From Algoriphagus sp. Y33 (GTDB lineage Bacteria; Bacteroidota; Bacteroidia; Cytophagales; Cyclobacteriaceae): 64,000 nt of DNA. Position 1 is the first letter of the stretch; each line of letters starts with the position of its first letter. This document shows positions 52,673 through 61,925 of this stretch, piece after piece. Both the position numbers and the translations under genes were made by a program. The stretch spans positions 3,410,001 to 3,474,000 of the forward strand of contig NZ_CP061947.1 in the NCBI RefSeq assembly GCF_014838715.1. The letters are read 5' to 3'. A model generated the notes under the pieces. The model was given only the letters and a program-made list of their open reading frames with translations. It was not told the DNA's origin and made no database searches.

Positions 52673-52929
52673 ATATTATTTATTTTAATATTAAAGACCC
52701 ACTATTAACCTATTGAAAAAAGTTAAAACAATCAAATAAAATTTTACTCAACAATACAAAAATCAATATTCAACCAAGATTTTGTTCAACAATTATAAAG
52801 AAAAATAATACAACTAACTAGCTTACAAAATAACAACATACTCTCTTTTTAAAGGAGCTATTCATTCTTAAATAATTTGAAAATATTGTTTGTAACAAAA
52901 TACTATGGCTATTAAAACACCAAATCACT

Positions 52930-53943
52930 TCAACTTTTATTTACTTTGTAGTACTCAACATACCATTTTACAAAATTTCCTATACCTTCCTTCAAAATAA
53001 CTTTTGGCACATATGAGAATTTGTTTCTTAAATTATCTGTATCTGCATAAGTTATTTGAACATCTCCCGGTTGAGCCTCAACAAACTTTTTAGAAAGCAC
53101 CATTCCTGTACTATCTTCAATCTGGCTAATAAAATCTCCTAGACCAAGGGGTTTCCCTTGACCTATATTACACACCTCAGCACCATCTATTTTTTCTCTC
53201 TGCTCAAATATTTGAATAATTCCGGCAATAATATCATCGATATAGGTAAAATCTCTTTTTTGATTTCCCTGATTAAAAACCCTTATTTCTGACCCCTCAA
53301 ATGCGGCCTTAGTGAAGATAAAAGGAGCCATATCCGGTCTTCCCCAAGGACCATAGACCGTGAAGAACCTTAATCCTACTGAATTAATATTGAATAAATG
53401 GTGGTAGGTGTATGCCATTAATTCATTTGATCTCTTAGTAGCTGCATAGAGGCTGACAGGCTTATTACAACTTTCTTCTTCAGAAAATGGTTGCTTTGAT
53501 TCCATTCCATATACAGAAGAACTTGATGCATAAATTAACTTGTCTATACTTTTATTTCGACAGAATTCCAACACATTCAAAAATCCTTCAATATTGGATT
53601 TAATATATGCCTTTGGATTTTCCAAACTATATCTTACGCCTGCTTGAGCAGCAAGATGAATTATTGCAGTTACTTTAAAATCCTTATCAAGTTTATCCCA
53701 TAGTAAATCTTCTTCAATATTTGCTTTAATAAACGTAAAATTGTTAGTCGTACTTTTTAAAACATCAAAATTCAGAGATAGATTTGCTTCAATACCTAGC
53801 TGATTAAGTCTGCTTAGCTTAAGTGTAGGGTCGTAATAATCATTTAAATTATCAACACCGACTACATCATATCCTTGTTTTAAAAGTTCTCCAGTAAGAT
53901 GAAAACCTATAAATCCTGCCGCTCCAGTTACTAAAATTTGCAT
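52930..53943 (-). CDS. NAD-dependent UDP-glucuronate 4-epimerase-like SDR
   Basis: A 337-residue extended SDR. The cofactor loop is ILVTGAAGFIGFHLTGELLK (GxxGxxG). The UDP-glucuronate epimerase signature is VDNLNDYYDPTLKLSRL. The catalytic Ser-Tyr-Lys set is in LIYASSSSVYGMESKQPFSE and SLYAATKRSNELMAYTY. The substrate-side motif FFTVYGPWGRPDMAPFIFTK fits UDP-glucuronate 4-epimerases (GalA-forming). With ugd at 58865 the window thus encodes UDP-Glc to UDP-GlcA to UDP-GalA. It lies 37 bases from gmd. The AT-rich gap of 257 bp to the MurA gene could hold a promoter. Confidence 0.93.
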   Translation of the reverse strand: MQILVTGAAGFIGFHLTGELLKQGYDVVGVDNLNDYYDPTLKLSRLNQLGIEANLSLNFDVLKSTTNNFTFIKANIEEDLLWDKLDKDFKVTAIIHLAAQAGVRYSLENPKAYIKSNIEGFLNVLEFCRNKSIDKLIYASSSSVYGMESKQPFSEEESCNKPVSLYAATKRSNELMAYTYHHLFNINSVGLRFFTVYGPWGRPDMAPFIFTKAAFEGSEIRVFNQGNQKRDFTYIDDIIAGIIQIFEQREKIDGAEVCNIGQGKPLGLGDFISQIEDSTGMVLSKKFVEAQPGDVQITYADTDNLRNKFSYVPKVILKEGIGNFVKWYVEYYKVNKS

Positions 53944-53980
53944 AAAATTTCTCTAGCTATCTAAATGTTGGATATAAAAA

Positions 53981-55144
53981 CTACTCTGACTGTCTATACA
54001 CCTCATGCCCACCTTGCACCAAATGCATATCCTTTTGCATTAATTTAATATCGGAGGCCATCATATCCCCTACCAATCCTGCCAAATCGTATTCAGGAGT
54101 CCATCCCAATTGGGTTTTGGATTTGGTAGGATCACCGAGAAGTAGGTCCACTTCGGTTGGGCGGAAGTAAGCAGGGTCAATGCGGATGATTTCTTTGTTT
54201 AAAAGATTAAGGATTAAAGGTTTAATGGCTTCGCCTGTAGCTTCGAAGTATTTCTGCTCATCTACAGAATCCAGTATTCCCACTTCGTTTACGCCCTCTC
54301 CTTCCCAGCGGATGCTGAAGCCTACATGTTCGAAGGACATCTGAACAAAGTCCCTCACTTTCGTAGTCACCCCCGTAGCAATCACAAAATCTTCCGGTTT
54401 TTCCTGCTGAAGGATCAAATACATGGCTTTTACATAGTCCTTGGCATGACCCCAGTCACGCAATGCTTCCAAATTACCCAGGTACAGGCAATCCTGCATT
54501 CCTAAGGCTATGGCGGCAGTGGCCATGGTTATTTTACGCGTTACAAACGTCTCGCCTCTTCTAGGAGACTCGTGGTTAAACAAGATCCCGTTGCAGGCAA
54601 ACATGCCGTAGGCTTCCCGGTAGTTTTTGGTGATCCAAAAACCGTAAATCTTTGCCGCTCCATACGGAGAGCGGGGATAGAATGGAGAGCTCTCGTCATA
54701 GAACCCCGCAGCGTTTTTATTTTCCGGCATACCTCCGTACAGCTCCGAAGTAGAGGCTTGATAGATTCTTGTCTTCTTCTCCATTCCCAGAATACGGACC
54801 GCCTCCAGTATTCTTAGGGTTCCGATGCCATCCACATTGGCTACATACTCCGGAGAGTCGAAGGATACTTTCACATGGGACATGGCACCCAGATTGTAGA
54901 TCTCATCCGGCTGCACTTCCTGAATAATGCGGATCACATTCATTGAATCCGTGAGATCCCCGTAGTGCATTTTGAAGTTCACAGATTTCTCGTGCTGATC
55001 CTGGTACAGGTGATCTACACGCTGCGTATTGAAGGAAGAAGCTCTTCGCTTGATCCCATGGACCATATAGCCTTTTTCCAATAAAAGTTCGGCTAAGTAA
55101 GAGCCGTCTTGACCGGTGATACCGGTGATGAGTGCGGTTTTCAT
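53981..55144 (-). CDS. gmd: GDP-mannose 4,6-dehydratase with in-frame repeat-like insertion
   Basis: A 387-residue Gmd, longer than usual (about 370). Cofactor loop [20 protein letters not shown], substrate segment [20 protein letters not shown], catalytic Thr/Glu/Tyr in [17 protein letters not shown] and [39 protein letters not shown] is the C-terminal signature. It forms the first step from GDP-mannose to GDP-fucose, with fcl 170 bases upstream. Just before RIDPAYFRP there are about 12 extra residues ([12 protein letters not shown], about 306-317). Their DNA (54194-54235) contains AGATTAAGGATTAAAGGTTT, the phrase of the intergenic heptamer tracts. This loop is variable in the family, so activity may be kept. 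Confidence 0.95.
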   Translation of the reverse strand: MKTALITGITGQDGSYLAELLLEKGYMVHGIKRRASSFNTQRVDHLYQDQHEKSVNFKMHYGDLTDSMNVIRIIQEVQPDEIYNLGAMSHVKVSFDSPEYVANVDGIGTLRILEAVRILGMEKKTRIYQASTSELYGGMPENKNAAGFYDESSPFYPRSPYGAAKIYGFWITKNYREAYGMFACNGILFNHESPRRGETFVTRKITMATAAIALGMQDCLYLGNLEALRDWGHAKDYVKAMYLILQQEKPEDFVIATGVTTKVRDFVQMSFEHVGFSIRWEGEGVNEVGILDSVDEQKYFEATGEAIKPLILNLLNKEIIRIDPAYFRPTEVDLLLGDPTKSKTQLGWTPEYDLAGLVGDMMASDIKLMQKDMHLVQGGHEVYRQSE

Positions 55145-55160
55145 AAATATGTTGTTTTAG

Positions 55161-55305
55161 CCACAGAGATGCACTGAGGGTTTTGTTGTTTATTGGTCAC
55201 AGAGACCACTGAGGAAACACAGAGATGCACTGAGAGATTTGCTGTTCTAATAAGTTACAGAGATCACCTCTGTGCGACTCTGTGTTATCTCAGTGTAACT
55301 CTGTG
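55161..55305. repeat. CACAGAG palindrome between gmd and fcl
   Basis: CCACAGAGATGCACTGAG at 55161 and its inverse CTCAGTGTAACTCTGTGG ending at 55305 enclose more phrases of the same type (CACAGAGACCACTGAGGAAA, CACCTCTGTGCGACTC). The whole gap can fold into one long hairpin. It separates two genes of the same pathway. Confidence 0.8.
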
Positions 55306-55313
55306 GTCACTCA

Positions 55314-56252
55314 CTAAATCTTAACTTGCTTAAATGTCTCCTGATTTTCCAAGAACCACTCATAGGTTCTTTTGATCCCTTCTTCCAAGCCCACTTTTGC
55401 TTTCCAGCCGGCATCAGTCATTTTGGATACATCCATTAATTTCCTTGGGGTACCGTCTGGTTTGCCGGCGTCCCAGATAATATCTCCGGTATGTCCTACC
55501 GTTTGTTGGATCAGCTCTGCCAGTTCTTTGATGGTCAAATCTGTTCCCGTCCCTACATTGTATAGGTTGTCCTGAAACTTATTTTCCAAGGCATAAACCA
55601 CTGCGTCGGCCAGGTCTTCCACAAAAAGAAATTCACGCATAGGAGTACCTGATCCCCACAGTTCCACCGGTGTATTCCCGTTCTCTTTCGCCTCATGAAA
55701 TTTTCTCATCATTGCGGGCAGCACATGGGAGGTATTCAAGTCAAAATTATCGTGCGTACCGTACAAGTTGGTCGGCATAAGCGAAATATAATCCTTCCCA
55801 AATTGCTTTCTGATCGCTTCACAGGCTTTCACACCGGTAATCTTGGCGATGGCATACCATTCATTGGTAGGCTCTAAAGGGCCTGTCAGCAAATATTCTT
55901 CCTTCAAGGGCTGTGGAGCCAGTTTGGGATAGATACAGGAAGATCCCAAGAAGATAAACTTCTGAACATCAGCACTTAAGGAAGCATCTATCAGATTATT
56001 CTGAATCTGCATATTCTCCATCAGGAACTGATAGGGATAGTTGTTGTTGGCCAAGATCCCTCCTACCCTTGCAGCGGCATCGATCACCACATCGGGTTTT
56101 TCCTGATCAAAAAATGCGTCTACGGCTTCCTTATTTCTCAGGTCGAGTTCTTTAGAGGTTTTCCCTACTAAGTTGGCGTATCCTTTGGCTTCCAAGGCTC
56201 TCCATATGGCGGAGCCCACCATGCCACGGTGGCCGGCGATGTAGATTTTCAT
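55314..56252 (-). CDS. fcl: GDP-L-fucose synthase
   Basis: A 312-residue GDP-4-keto-6-deoxymannose epimerase/reductase counted from Met at 56252, which gives the classical start MKIYIAGHRGMVGSAIWRAL (four open codons precede). The catalytic Ser-Tyr-Lys set is seen in IFLGSSCIYPKLAPQPLKEE and NEWYAIAKITGVKACEAIRK. The substrate motif is MPTNLYGTHDNFDLNTSHVL, followed by PAMMRKFHEAKENG. The C-terminal signature GSGTPMREFLFVEDLADAVV is family-specific. It turns the Gmd product into GDP-L-fucose. The gene lies in the same orientation as gmd, separated by the palindrome listed above. Confidence 0.96.
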   Translation of the reverse strand: MKIYIAGHRGMVGSAIWRALEAKGYANLVGKTSKELDLRNKEAVDAFFDQEKPDVVIDAAARVGGILANNNYPYQFLMENMQIQNNLIDASLSADVQKFIFLGSSCIYPKLAPQPLKEEYLLTGPLEPTNEWYAIAKITGVKACEAIRKQFGKDYISLMPTNLYGTHDNFDLNTSHVLPAMMRKFHEAKENGNTPVELWGSGTPMREFLFVEDLADAVVYALENKFQDNLYNVGTGTDLTIKELAELIQQTVGHTGDIIWDAGKPDGTPRKLMDVSKMTDAGWKAKVGLEEGIKRTYEWFLENQETFKQVKI

Positions 56253-56261
56253 GTCTTTAAT

Positions 56262-56519
56262 CACAGAGATTCACAGAGTTAAATGATTAATTTGAGTCAC
56301 AGAGAAACAGTGAGTTAATGGTTAAACTATTAAACTTTAAACGATTAAGCCTTAATCAAAAATGGGGTCAAGAGGTTTAAAGGATTAAGGGTTAAAGGTT
56401 AAGGATATTACAGTGCGTAGGACTAACGTTTAACAAATTAACTTTCAACAGTATGAAAGGGTTAAACTATTAAGCGTAAATCAAAAGACTAGCAGAAATG
56501 GGATCAAGAGGATTAAAGG
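56262..56519. repeat. Heptamer-type tract between fcl and the four-helix protein
   Basis: The gap has CACAGAG phrases at its left end. After that come runs such as AAAGGATTAAGGGTTAAAGG, then AACGTTTAACAAATTAACTT and ATTAAAGGTTAAGGATTAG up to the stop codon of the next gene. The pattern continues in weaker form at 56980-57060. The sequences are of the same type as the tracts at 38.3, 58.1 and 61.6 kb. Confidence 0.7.
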
Positions 56520-56939
56520 TTAAGGATTAGAATCATTTCTAAATTTAGACTTTAAATCACTGGTTGACCCGATTTGGTATTTATAAAGCGAATTAAGCTT
56601 CTGGATGATTGCATCATCTTTCATCCTAAAATAACTGTATAGCTCTTCATTTATGTATTCCATATCAAATGCATAAGTGAGGTGGTCGATTGTCTCCAAA
56701 GCACTTGAAAAAGAAATATTTGTAAAGTGTGCCTGATCTTTTAAGCTTGCTCTGCCAGACCCTTCGGCTAGGTTGGTAGCAATACTGGATGATGATCTCC
56801 TAATTTGACTGGTTAGCTCAAATTTTTCATCAGAAGGGAAAGACCTTGTAAGTTTTTTTATTTCGACACGGAATTTACGCGCTAACTGATATACTTCAAG
56901 CTTTTCAAAAGAATAGGTGTAATAAGTGGTCAGACTCAT
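56520..56939 (-). CDS. Four-helix-bundle protein (23S rRNA intervening-protein type)
   Basis: A 139-residue helical protein of the bIVP/S23 family: SFEKLEVYQLARKFRVEIKK, LTSQIRRSSSSIATNLAEGS and GRASLKDQAHFTNISFSSAL are the family phrases (R-R-S-x-x-S-I-x-x-N-I-A-E-G). Such proteins were first seen in spacers of 23S rRNA and are found alone in many Bacteroidota, frequently embedded in other operons; their role is not settled. It lies within repeat-rich DNA between fcl and the guanylyltransferase, so it may have entered with the repeats rather than act in EPS synthesis. Its last codons already belong to the heptamer-type sequence. Confidence 0.9.
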   Translation of the reverse strand: MSLTTYYTYSFEKLEVYQLARKFRVEIKKLTRSFPSDEKFELTSQIRRSSSSIATNLAEGSGRASLKDQAHFTNISFSSALETIDHLTYAFDMEYINEELYSYFRMKDDAIIQKLNSLYKYQIGSTSDLKSKFRNDSNP

Positions 56940-57063
56940 CTGTAGCTTTTTTATTCTAAACTATTAGCATTTAATCCTTCAATCAGCAACAAGTTGTTTA
57001 AAACTAAATGATTTAATTACGAACCTTTTAAACTTTTAATCATTTAACCTTTAATCCGAAAAA

Positions 57064-58062
57064 CTAATCCACCAACTCCGGTTTCTCCTTCTCCAGTCGC
57101 TCAAACACCTTCTTCACATCCTGTGCGTTTTCTTTGTTTAGAATAAGGATAGCGTCGGGGGTTTGGATAAGCAGGGTATTTTTTAGTCCCAAAAATTCTG
57201 TGTGCAGGTTTGTTCCTATGACCATATTGCCATTGGAATCCACTGTATGTCCCTGCTTCTTGAAGTGCTCATAAATAGACTCGAAGGAGCCCATATCAGA
57301 CCAGGAAAAGGACGAAGGAACGACCTTGATTTTCTTCGTCTTTTCCATCACCGCATAATCTACCGATATGGATGGGATCTGCATGGACAGCCCAAAATCA
57401 AGCTTGCCCTCTTCTGCTGATTCAAAAGCCGTCAGAGATGCAGCATACACCTCGGGCTCAAAGGCTTTCAGTTCTTCCAGGTAGACTCCCGCCTGAAAGC
57501 AGAACATCCCTGAATTCCAGAAGAAATTACCGCTTTTGACAAATGCCTCAGCAGTCTCCAAATTGGGCTTTTCGCGGAATCCTTTGACTTCTTCACCGGC
57601 TGCTTCTATGTAGCCAAACCCTGTTTCCGGCTTGGTAGGCTTAAGCCCAAAGGTGACAATATAGCCTTCCTTGGCAAGTTGGATTCCTCTCTCCACAGCC
57701 GTGTGATAGGCTAGCCCTGAGGTGATCAGATGATCTGAGGGAGTAACGAACAAAATATCTTCCGGACTGGCGGCAAAGGCGGCGAACGCTATTGCTGCCG
57801 CAGTATTGCGGGGACAGGCTTCTATGATCTCCACATAGCCTTCCACTCCCGCTGACGTAAGATCTTTTCGCGACAGTTCAAAGTTGTCACAGTTACCCAC
57901 TACCATCGCCTGCCCACAAAATTCGGCGTTTCTCCTTACGGTATTCTGGAATAAGGTTTCTCCATCAAAAACCGGTAAATACTGCTTGGGTTGCGATTTT
58001 CGGGATAATGGCCAGAGTCTGGAACCTACTCCGCCTGAGAGGATTACGTTTATTGTTTGCAA
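57064..58062 (-). CDS. manC: Mannose-1-phosphate guanylyltransferase
   Basis: A 332-residue nucleotidyltransferase of the ManC/AlgA GMP domain without the C-terminal isomerase part. The GTP-binding signature is INVILSGGVGSRLWPLSRKS, followed by QPKQYLPVFDGETLFQNTV. The sugar site has FVTPSDHLITSGLAYHTAVE and the FGYIEAAGEEVKGFREKPN segment, and NFFWNSGMFCFQAG is the family motif. It makes GDP-mannose, the substrate of Gmd. Its C-terminus (KVFERLEKEKPELVD) is acidic. It is followed upstream by the 161-bp tandem array. The symbol is given for the family; one-domain versions are also called manC or rfbM. Confidence 0.94.
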   Translation of the reverse strand: MQTINVILSGGVGSRLWPLSRKSQPKQYLPVFDGETLFQNTVRRNAEFCGQAMVVGNCDNFELSRKDLTSAGVEGYVEIIEACPRNTAAAIAFAAFAASPEDILFVTPSDHLITSGLAYHTAVERGIQLAKEGYIVTFGLKPTKPETGFGYIEAAGEEVKGFREKPNLETAEAFVKSGNFFWNSGMFCFQAGVYLEELKAFEPEVYAASLTAFESAEEGKLDFGLSMQIPSISVDYAVMEKTKKIKVVPSSFSWSDMGSFESIYEHFKKQGHTVDSNGNMVIGTNLHTEFLGLKNTLLIQTPDAILILNKENAQDVKKVFERLEKEKPELVD

Positions 58063-58080
58063 GAGAGGGGAAGGTTGAAA

Positions 58081-58860
58081 GGTTAAAGATTGAAGGTTAA
58101 GGGTTAAGGGGTTAAAGGTTAAGGGGTTTTCTCACTGTGTATTGGATTAACGTTTAACAAATTAACTTTCAACGGATTGATAGGAGTTAATAGAGAATAG
58201 TAGGTATACGTCATTGCGAGCGAGGTACGAGCGCGGCAATCCGGTTGTTAAAGGTTAAAGGATTAAGGGTTAAGAGTTTAAAGTTTAAGACCTTACAGCG
58301 CATAAGATTAACACTTAACGGATTAACTTTCAACGGATTGATAGGAGTTAATAGAGAATAGTAGGTATACGTCATTGCGAGCGAGGTACGAGCGCGGCAA
58401 TCCGGTTGTTAAAGGTTAAAGGATTAAGGGTTAAGAGGTTAAAGTTTAAGACCTTACAGCGCATAAGATTAACGCTTAACAAATTAACTTTCAACGGATT
58501 GATAGGAGTTAATAGAGAATAGTAGGTATACGTCATTGCGAGCGAGGTACGAGCGCGGCAATCCGGTTGTTAAAGGTTAAAGGATTAAGGGTTAAGAGGT
58601 TAAAGTTTAAGACCTTACAGCGCATAAGATTAACACTTAACGGATTAACTTTCAACGGATTGATAGGAGTTAATAGAGAATAGTAGGTATACGTCATTGC
58701 GAGCGAGGTACGAGCGCGGCAATCCGGTTGTTAAAGGTTAAAGGATTAAGAGTTTAAAGTTTAAGACCTTACAGCGCATAAGATTAACGTTTAACAAATT
58801 AACTTTTAACAAGCAAAGAGTGGTCATTGCAGTCTGTAATCCGACTGCAATGACGAATCA
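58081..58860. repeat. Four-copy tandem repeat of 161 bp
   Basis: GTCATTGCGAGCGAGGTACG occurs at 58210, 58371, 58532 and 58693, exactly 161 bases apart each time. Each unit contains a GC-rich palindrome-like part (GAGCGAGGTACGAGCGCGGC) and heptamer runs (GGTTAAAGGATTAAGGGTTA). A TTAACAAATTAACTTTCAAC segment and GATAGGAGTTAATAGAGAAT complete it. The GTCATTGCGAGCGA part resembles a well-known dispersed repeat of Bacteroidota. Unit 1 begins near 58090 within related tracts and unit 4 decays at about 58810. No coding frame is present. Confidence 0.9.
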
Positions 58861-58864
58861 CTTA

Positions 58865-60181
58865 TCAGCTGCCGATACCGAAGGCTTCAAACCCCAGGGT
58901 GGCCAGGTATTTTCTGTCGTAGATATTTCTTCCGTCAAAGATCACTTTGTTCTTCAACAACCTGCCCACTACATCCCAGCTTGGGATTCTGAATTCTGAC
59001 CACTCGGTCACCAGCAACAATGCGTCTGCATCCACCAGTGCATCGTAGGCATCGCTACAATAGGTCACTTTATCGAAAATATAATGCTCTCTCGCCTCAT
59101 CCATGGCAATGGGATCATACGCCTTTACCGTGGCGCCGGCTGCCCGCAACTCATCGATAATCACCGCGGCAGGAGCCTCACGCATATCGTCTGTGTTTGG
59201 TTTGAAGCTCAAGCCCCACATCGCAAAGGTTTTGCCGGTCAAATCTTCTCCGAAATGCGCCTTAACTTTATTGGCCAAAACATGCTTCTGATCGTCATTC
59301 ACATCTTCCACTGACTGAAGTACCCTTAAGTCATAGCCATATTGCTTAGCGGTTTTGATGATGGCTTTCACATCTTTGGGAAAGCAAGAACCGCCATACC
59401 CTACTCCGGGGTAAATAAATTTGTTTCCGATTCTAGGATCAGAGCCTATTCCTTTTCTTACCATATTGGCATCCGCACCTACCAGTTCGCAGAGGTTTGC
59501 GATGTCATTCATAAAAGATATTTTGGTGGCAAGCATGGCGTTTGCGGCATATTTGGTCATCTCTGCAGATGGAATATCCATGTAGATAATACGCTCCCCG
59601 CTCAGCTGAAAGGGCTTGTAGAGACGCTGCATAATTTCTTCGGCACGCTCATCGTCCACTCCGATCACAATTCTGTCCGGCTTGAGGAAATCCTCTACTG
59701 CGGCACCTTCTTTCAGGAACTCTGGATTGGATGCTACTGCAAACGGTAAGTCAGAACCTCTTTTGTCCAGTGCTTCCTTGATGGCACCGCGGACTTTCTC
59801 ACCCGTGGTCACGGGAACCGTGCTCTTGGTGGCCACCACGATGTAGTCGGTCATTTTTGCTCCTATCTCATCAGCTACTGCCAGCACATATTTCAGGTCA
59901 GCAGAGCCATCTTCACCCGGAGGGGTACCCACCGCGATAAAGGCCACAGAAGCCCCCTGAATAGCCTCACCCAAGTCAGTGCTGAATTTCAATCTTCCAC
60001 TTTTGTAATTTCTGACCACAACTTCTTCCAAACCCGGCTCATAGATCGGCATAATGCCCTGCTTCAGGTTGTCAATTTTTTTCTGATCGATGTCCACACA
60101 GGTAACTTCGATTCCTACATCGGCAAAACATGCTCCCGATACCAGTCCTACATAGCCGGTACCTACTACTGCGATTTTCAT
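58865..60181 (-). CDS. ugd: UDP-glucose 6-dehydrogenase
   Basis: A 438-residue UDP-glucose dehydrogenase counted from Met at 60181, giving the NAD-binding start MKIAVVGTGYVGLVSGACFA (19 open codons precede). The catalytic Cys is in GVGYGGSCFPKDVKAIIKTA, the Thr/Lys segments are VVATKSTVPVTTGEKVRGAI and ASNPEFLKEGAAVEDFLKPD, and the C-terminal domain has FAMWGLSFKPNTDDMREAPA. It oxidises UDP-glucose to UDP-glucuronate, feeding the epimerase at 52930. It opens the minus-strand nucleotide-sugar series (ugd, manC, fcl, gmd, epimerase); the gap of 541 bp upstream is where a main EPS promoter could lie. Confidence 0.96.
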   Translation of the reverse strand: MKIAVVGTGYVGLVSGACFADVGIEVTCVDIDQKKIDNLKQGIMPIYEPGLEEVVVRNYKSGRLKFSTDLGEAIQGASVAFIAVGTPPGEDGSADLKYVLAVADEIGAKMTDYIVVATKSTVPVTTGEKVRGAIKEALDKRGSDLPFAVASNPEFLKEGAAVEDFLKPDRIVIGVDDERAEEIMQRLYKPFQLSGERIIYMDIPSAEMTKYAANAMLATKISFMNDIANLCELVGADANMVRKGIGSDPRIGNKFIYPGVGYGGSCFPKDVKAIIKTAKQYGYDLRVLQSVEDVNDDQKHVLANKVKAHFGEDLTGKTFAMWGLSFKPNTDDMREAPAAVIIDELRAAGATVKAYDPIAMDEAREHYIFDKVTYCSDAYDALVDADALLLVTEWSEFRIPSWDVVGRLLKNKVIFDGRNIYDRKYLATLGFEAFGIGS

Positions 60182-60722
60182 AAGATTATAATTTGTAGTG
60201 TTAGTGATTTTATAAAAGAATAAGGGTAATCTCCGCACAGCTTCGCCCTTTCAGTCCCATCCCGTTCACAAAAAGCAATATAATAATCTTCCATCGAAAT
60301 AGATATTGTCTATCTATCCAGGAAATCAGTCTTGCTTAGTTACTTGGAATAGTCTTAGCGTATGCTAGTGGGTTTGGTGAAAATTTGAAAAGGTTTAAAA
60401 CCAGTTGTTTTGGGTTTTAGACATAAAAAGTGCCTAATTATTGTCAATAAGTTCGTTTTTCCCGTCTCATTTTGTAAAGATAACAAAGTGAGTAATTTTT
60501 GTACTCATTTTTTGTCCTATTTTTCAACATAAATTTTATGTTTTTATGATTTGGCTTTTAATCTGTCAGGATTCTTGCACGATTGGTCCTCATACAAGTA
60601 TCTGACGTAGCGGGTCATGCCCGATGTCATGTGGTAATAATTGATTTTTAGCGGTCACATGGAATCTCGCAGCATAAATAACCATTCCAATGTGTGACTT
60701 TTGAGTCAGGCTCGATGTCATA
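60182..60722. other. Intergenic region upstream of ugd
   Basis: 541 bp without a gene or the mosaic repeats. Two short direct repeats (CCCGATGTCAT near 60628 and GCTCGATGTCAT near 60709) are the only pattern seen. It is AT-rich between 60400 and 60560, and is the likely promoter region of ugd; no convincing TAnnTTTG box on the minus strand was found by eye. Confidence 0.45.
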
Positions 60723-61343
60723 TTATTGAAAATGTTTTTGATCCCTAGTGTTATTGCTTGTCACTAGAATCTGCTGCTGGGCTGCTTCCAATGCTTCAGG
60801 GTTGAATACCAGCCATAATTGGGTATGTCCAAATACTTCACCCAGAATGTACTGTCCGGAAGTGTGGACCCCCTTGAGCAAGGCAGTGCCGTTATAATCT
60901 GACGTATCAGAACATGAGGCAATCTCGGTCAGCAGTTTGTCAAATGATTTACCGTAATCGTAAGCCCGCTGAAAAACTGCCATAATTCTGCCATTCGTAA
61001 AAAATTCATACCTGCTATAGCGTAATTTATTGTGGGTAGTAACTGCTCTTATCACCTTGATCCTGCATCGGTCAAGCTTTACATCAGCAATAACTACAGG
61101 GCTTAGTTTTCCTCCGATAATCAGCTTATTGTCTGCCATATCCCTCGGCGGTACATACAATTCCACCCGATGCGCTGTGGGCTCCTGTGATTTGTACTGC
61201 AGTTCCCTGAGCATACCTATAGGATCAAAAGGCACAGGCTTTCCGTAAAATTTATATTTCACGTCAATACCTGAAATGCTAATTGATTTGCTGTGGTAAC
61301 CTGTAGCCAGTTTACTCAAATAGTTCAAAACATCCATGGGCAA
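60723..61343 (-). CDS. Hypothetical protein, 206 residues
   Basis: I do not recognise a family. The protein has no signal peptide or membrane segment and is mixed alpha/beta (for example VDVKYKFYGKPVPFDPIGML in corrected phase IDVKYKFYG, then YVPPRDMADNKLIIGGKLSP). The middle part RCRIKVIRAVTTHNKLRYSR is basic. Its frame is uninterrupted and the start (Met1 or Met3) is plausible. It lies between ugd and the large repeat block and is inside the direct-repeat frame. It is probably expressed separately from the EPS genes because of the 541-bp gap. Confidence 0.6.
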   Translation of the reverse strand: MPMDVLNYLSKLATGYHSKSISISGIDVKYKFYGKPVPFDPIGMLRELQYKSQEPTAHRVELYVPPRDMADNKLIIGGKLSPVVIADVKLDRCRIKVIRAVTTHNKLRYSRYEFFTNGRIMAVFQRAYDYGKSFDKLLTEIASCSDTSDYNGTALLKGVHTSGQYILGEVFGHTQLWLVFNPEALEAAQQQILVTSNNTRDQKHFQ

Positions 61344-61925
61344 TTCTTACCAAATCATAGGTTAAAAATGGAATATTAAGCAAAGAGGTCCTTGCTAAGA
61401 TTTTGGTTCCTGATTATTTTGGGCGCTACACATCTATCTCATGCGAAATTAAAACACTTATTGAAATTAGTTATTAAAGTGGATAATTTTGTCATACAAA
61501 TGTACTGCCATCCTTTTTTTGCATGGATTTGTAAATAAAGTGGAAGGAGTTTTTCACGGTGTATGGGATTAATGCTTAGCGGATTTACTTTTAACAGGAA
61601 AAAAGTTTAAGGGTTTAAGGTTAAGGGTTTAAGGGGTTTTCACGGTGTATAGGGTTAATGCTTAGGGGATTAACTTTCAACAGGAAAAAAGGTTAAGGAT
61701 TAAAGGTTAAGGGTTAAAGGGGGTACACGGTGTGTAGGATTAATAATCCCTCGCCGACGTTCGTGTCGTCATAAATGTGCGCCGCCGTTCGTGAGACTTG
61801 CGCAGGATCCTCGTGTAAAAACCTTCGAGGTTTTGGAAACCTCGAAGGTTATTGGATAATATCCTCGCCACCGTTCCTTGCCACTAGACATTTCTCGCCG
61901 ACGTTCGTGTCGTCATAAATTTGTG
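61344..61925. repeat. Mosaic repeat block 3, left part
   Basis: After about 200 plain bases, the block starts near 61554 with TTTTTCACGGTGTATGGGAT and heptamer runs (61604-61640, 61690-61725). The CTTCGAGG hairpin (61819-61850) and the TGGATAATATCCTCGCCACC phrase also seen at 35.68 and 36.06 kb follow. No gene is present. Confidence 0.75.
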
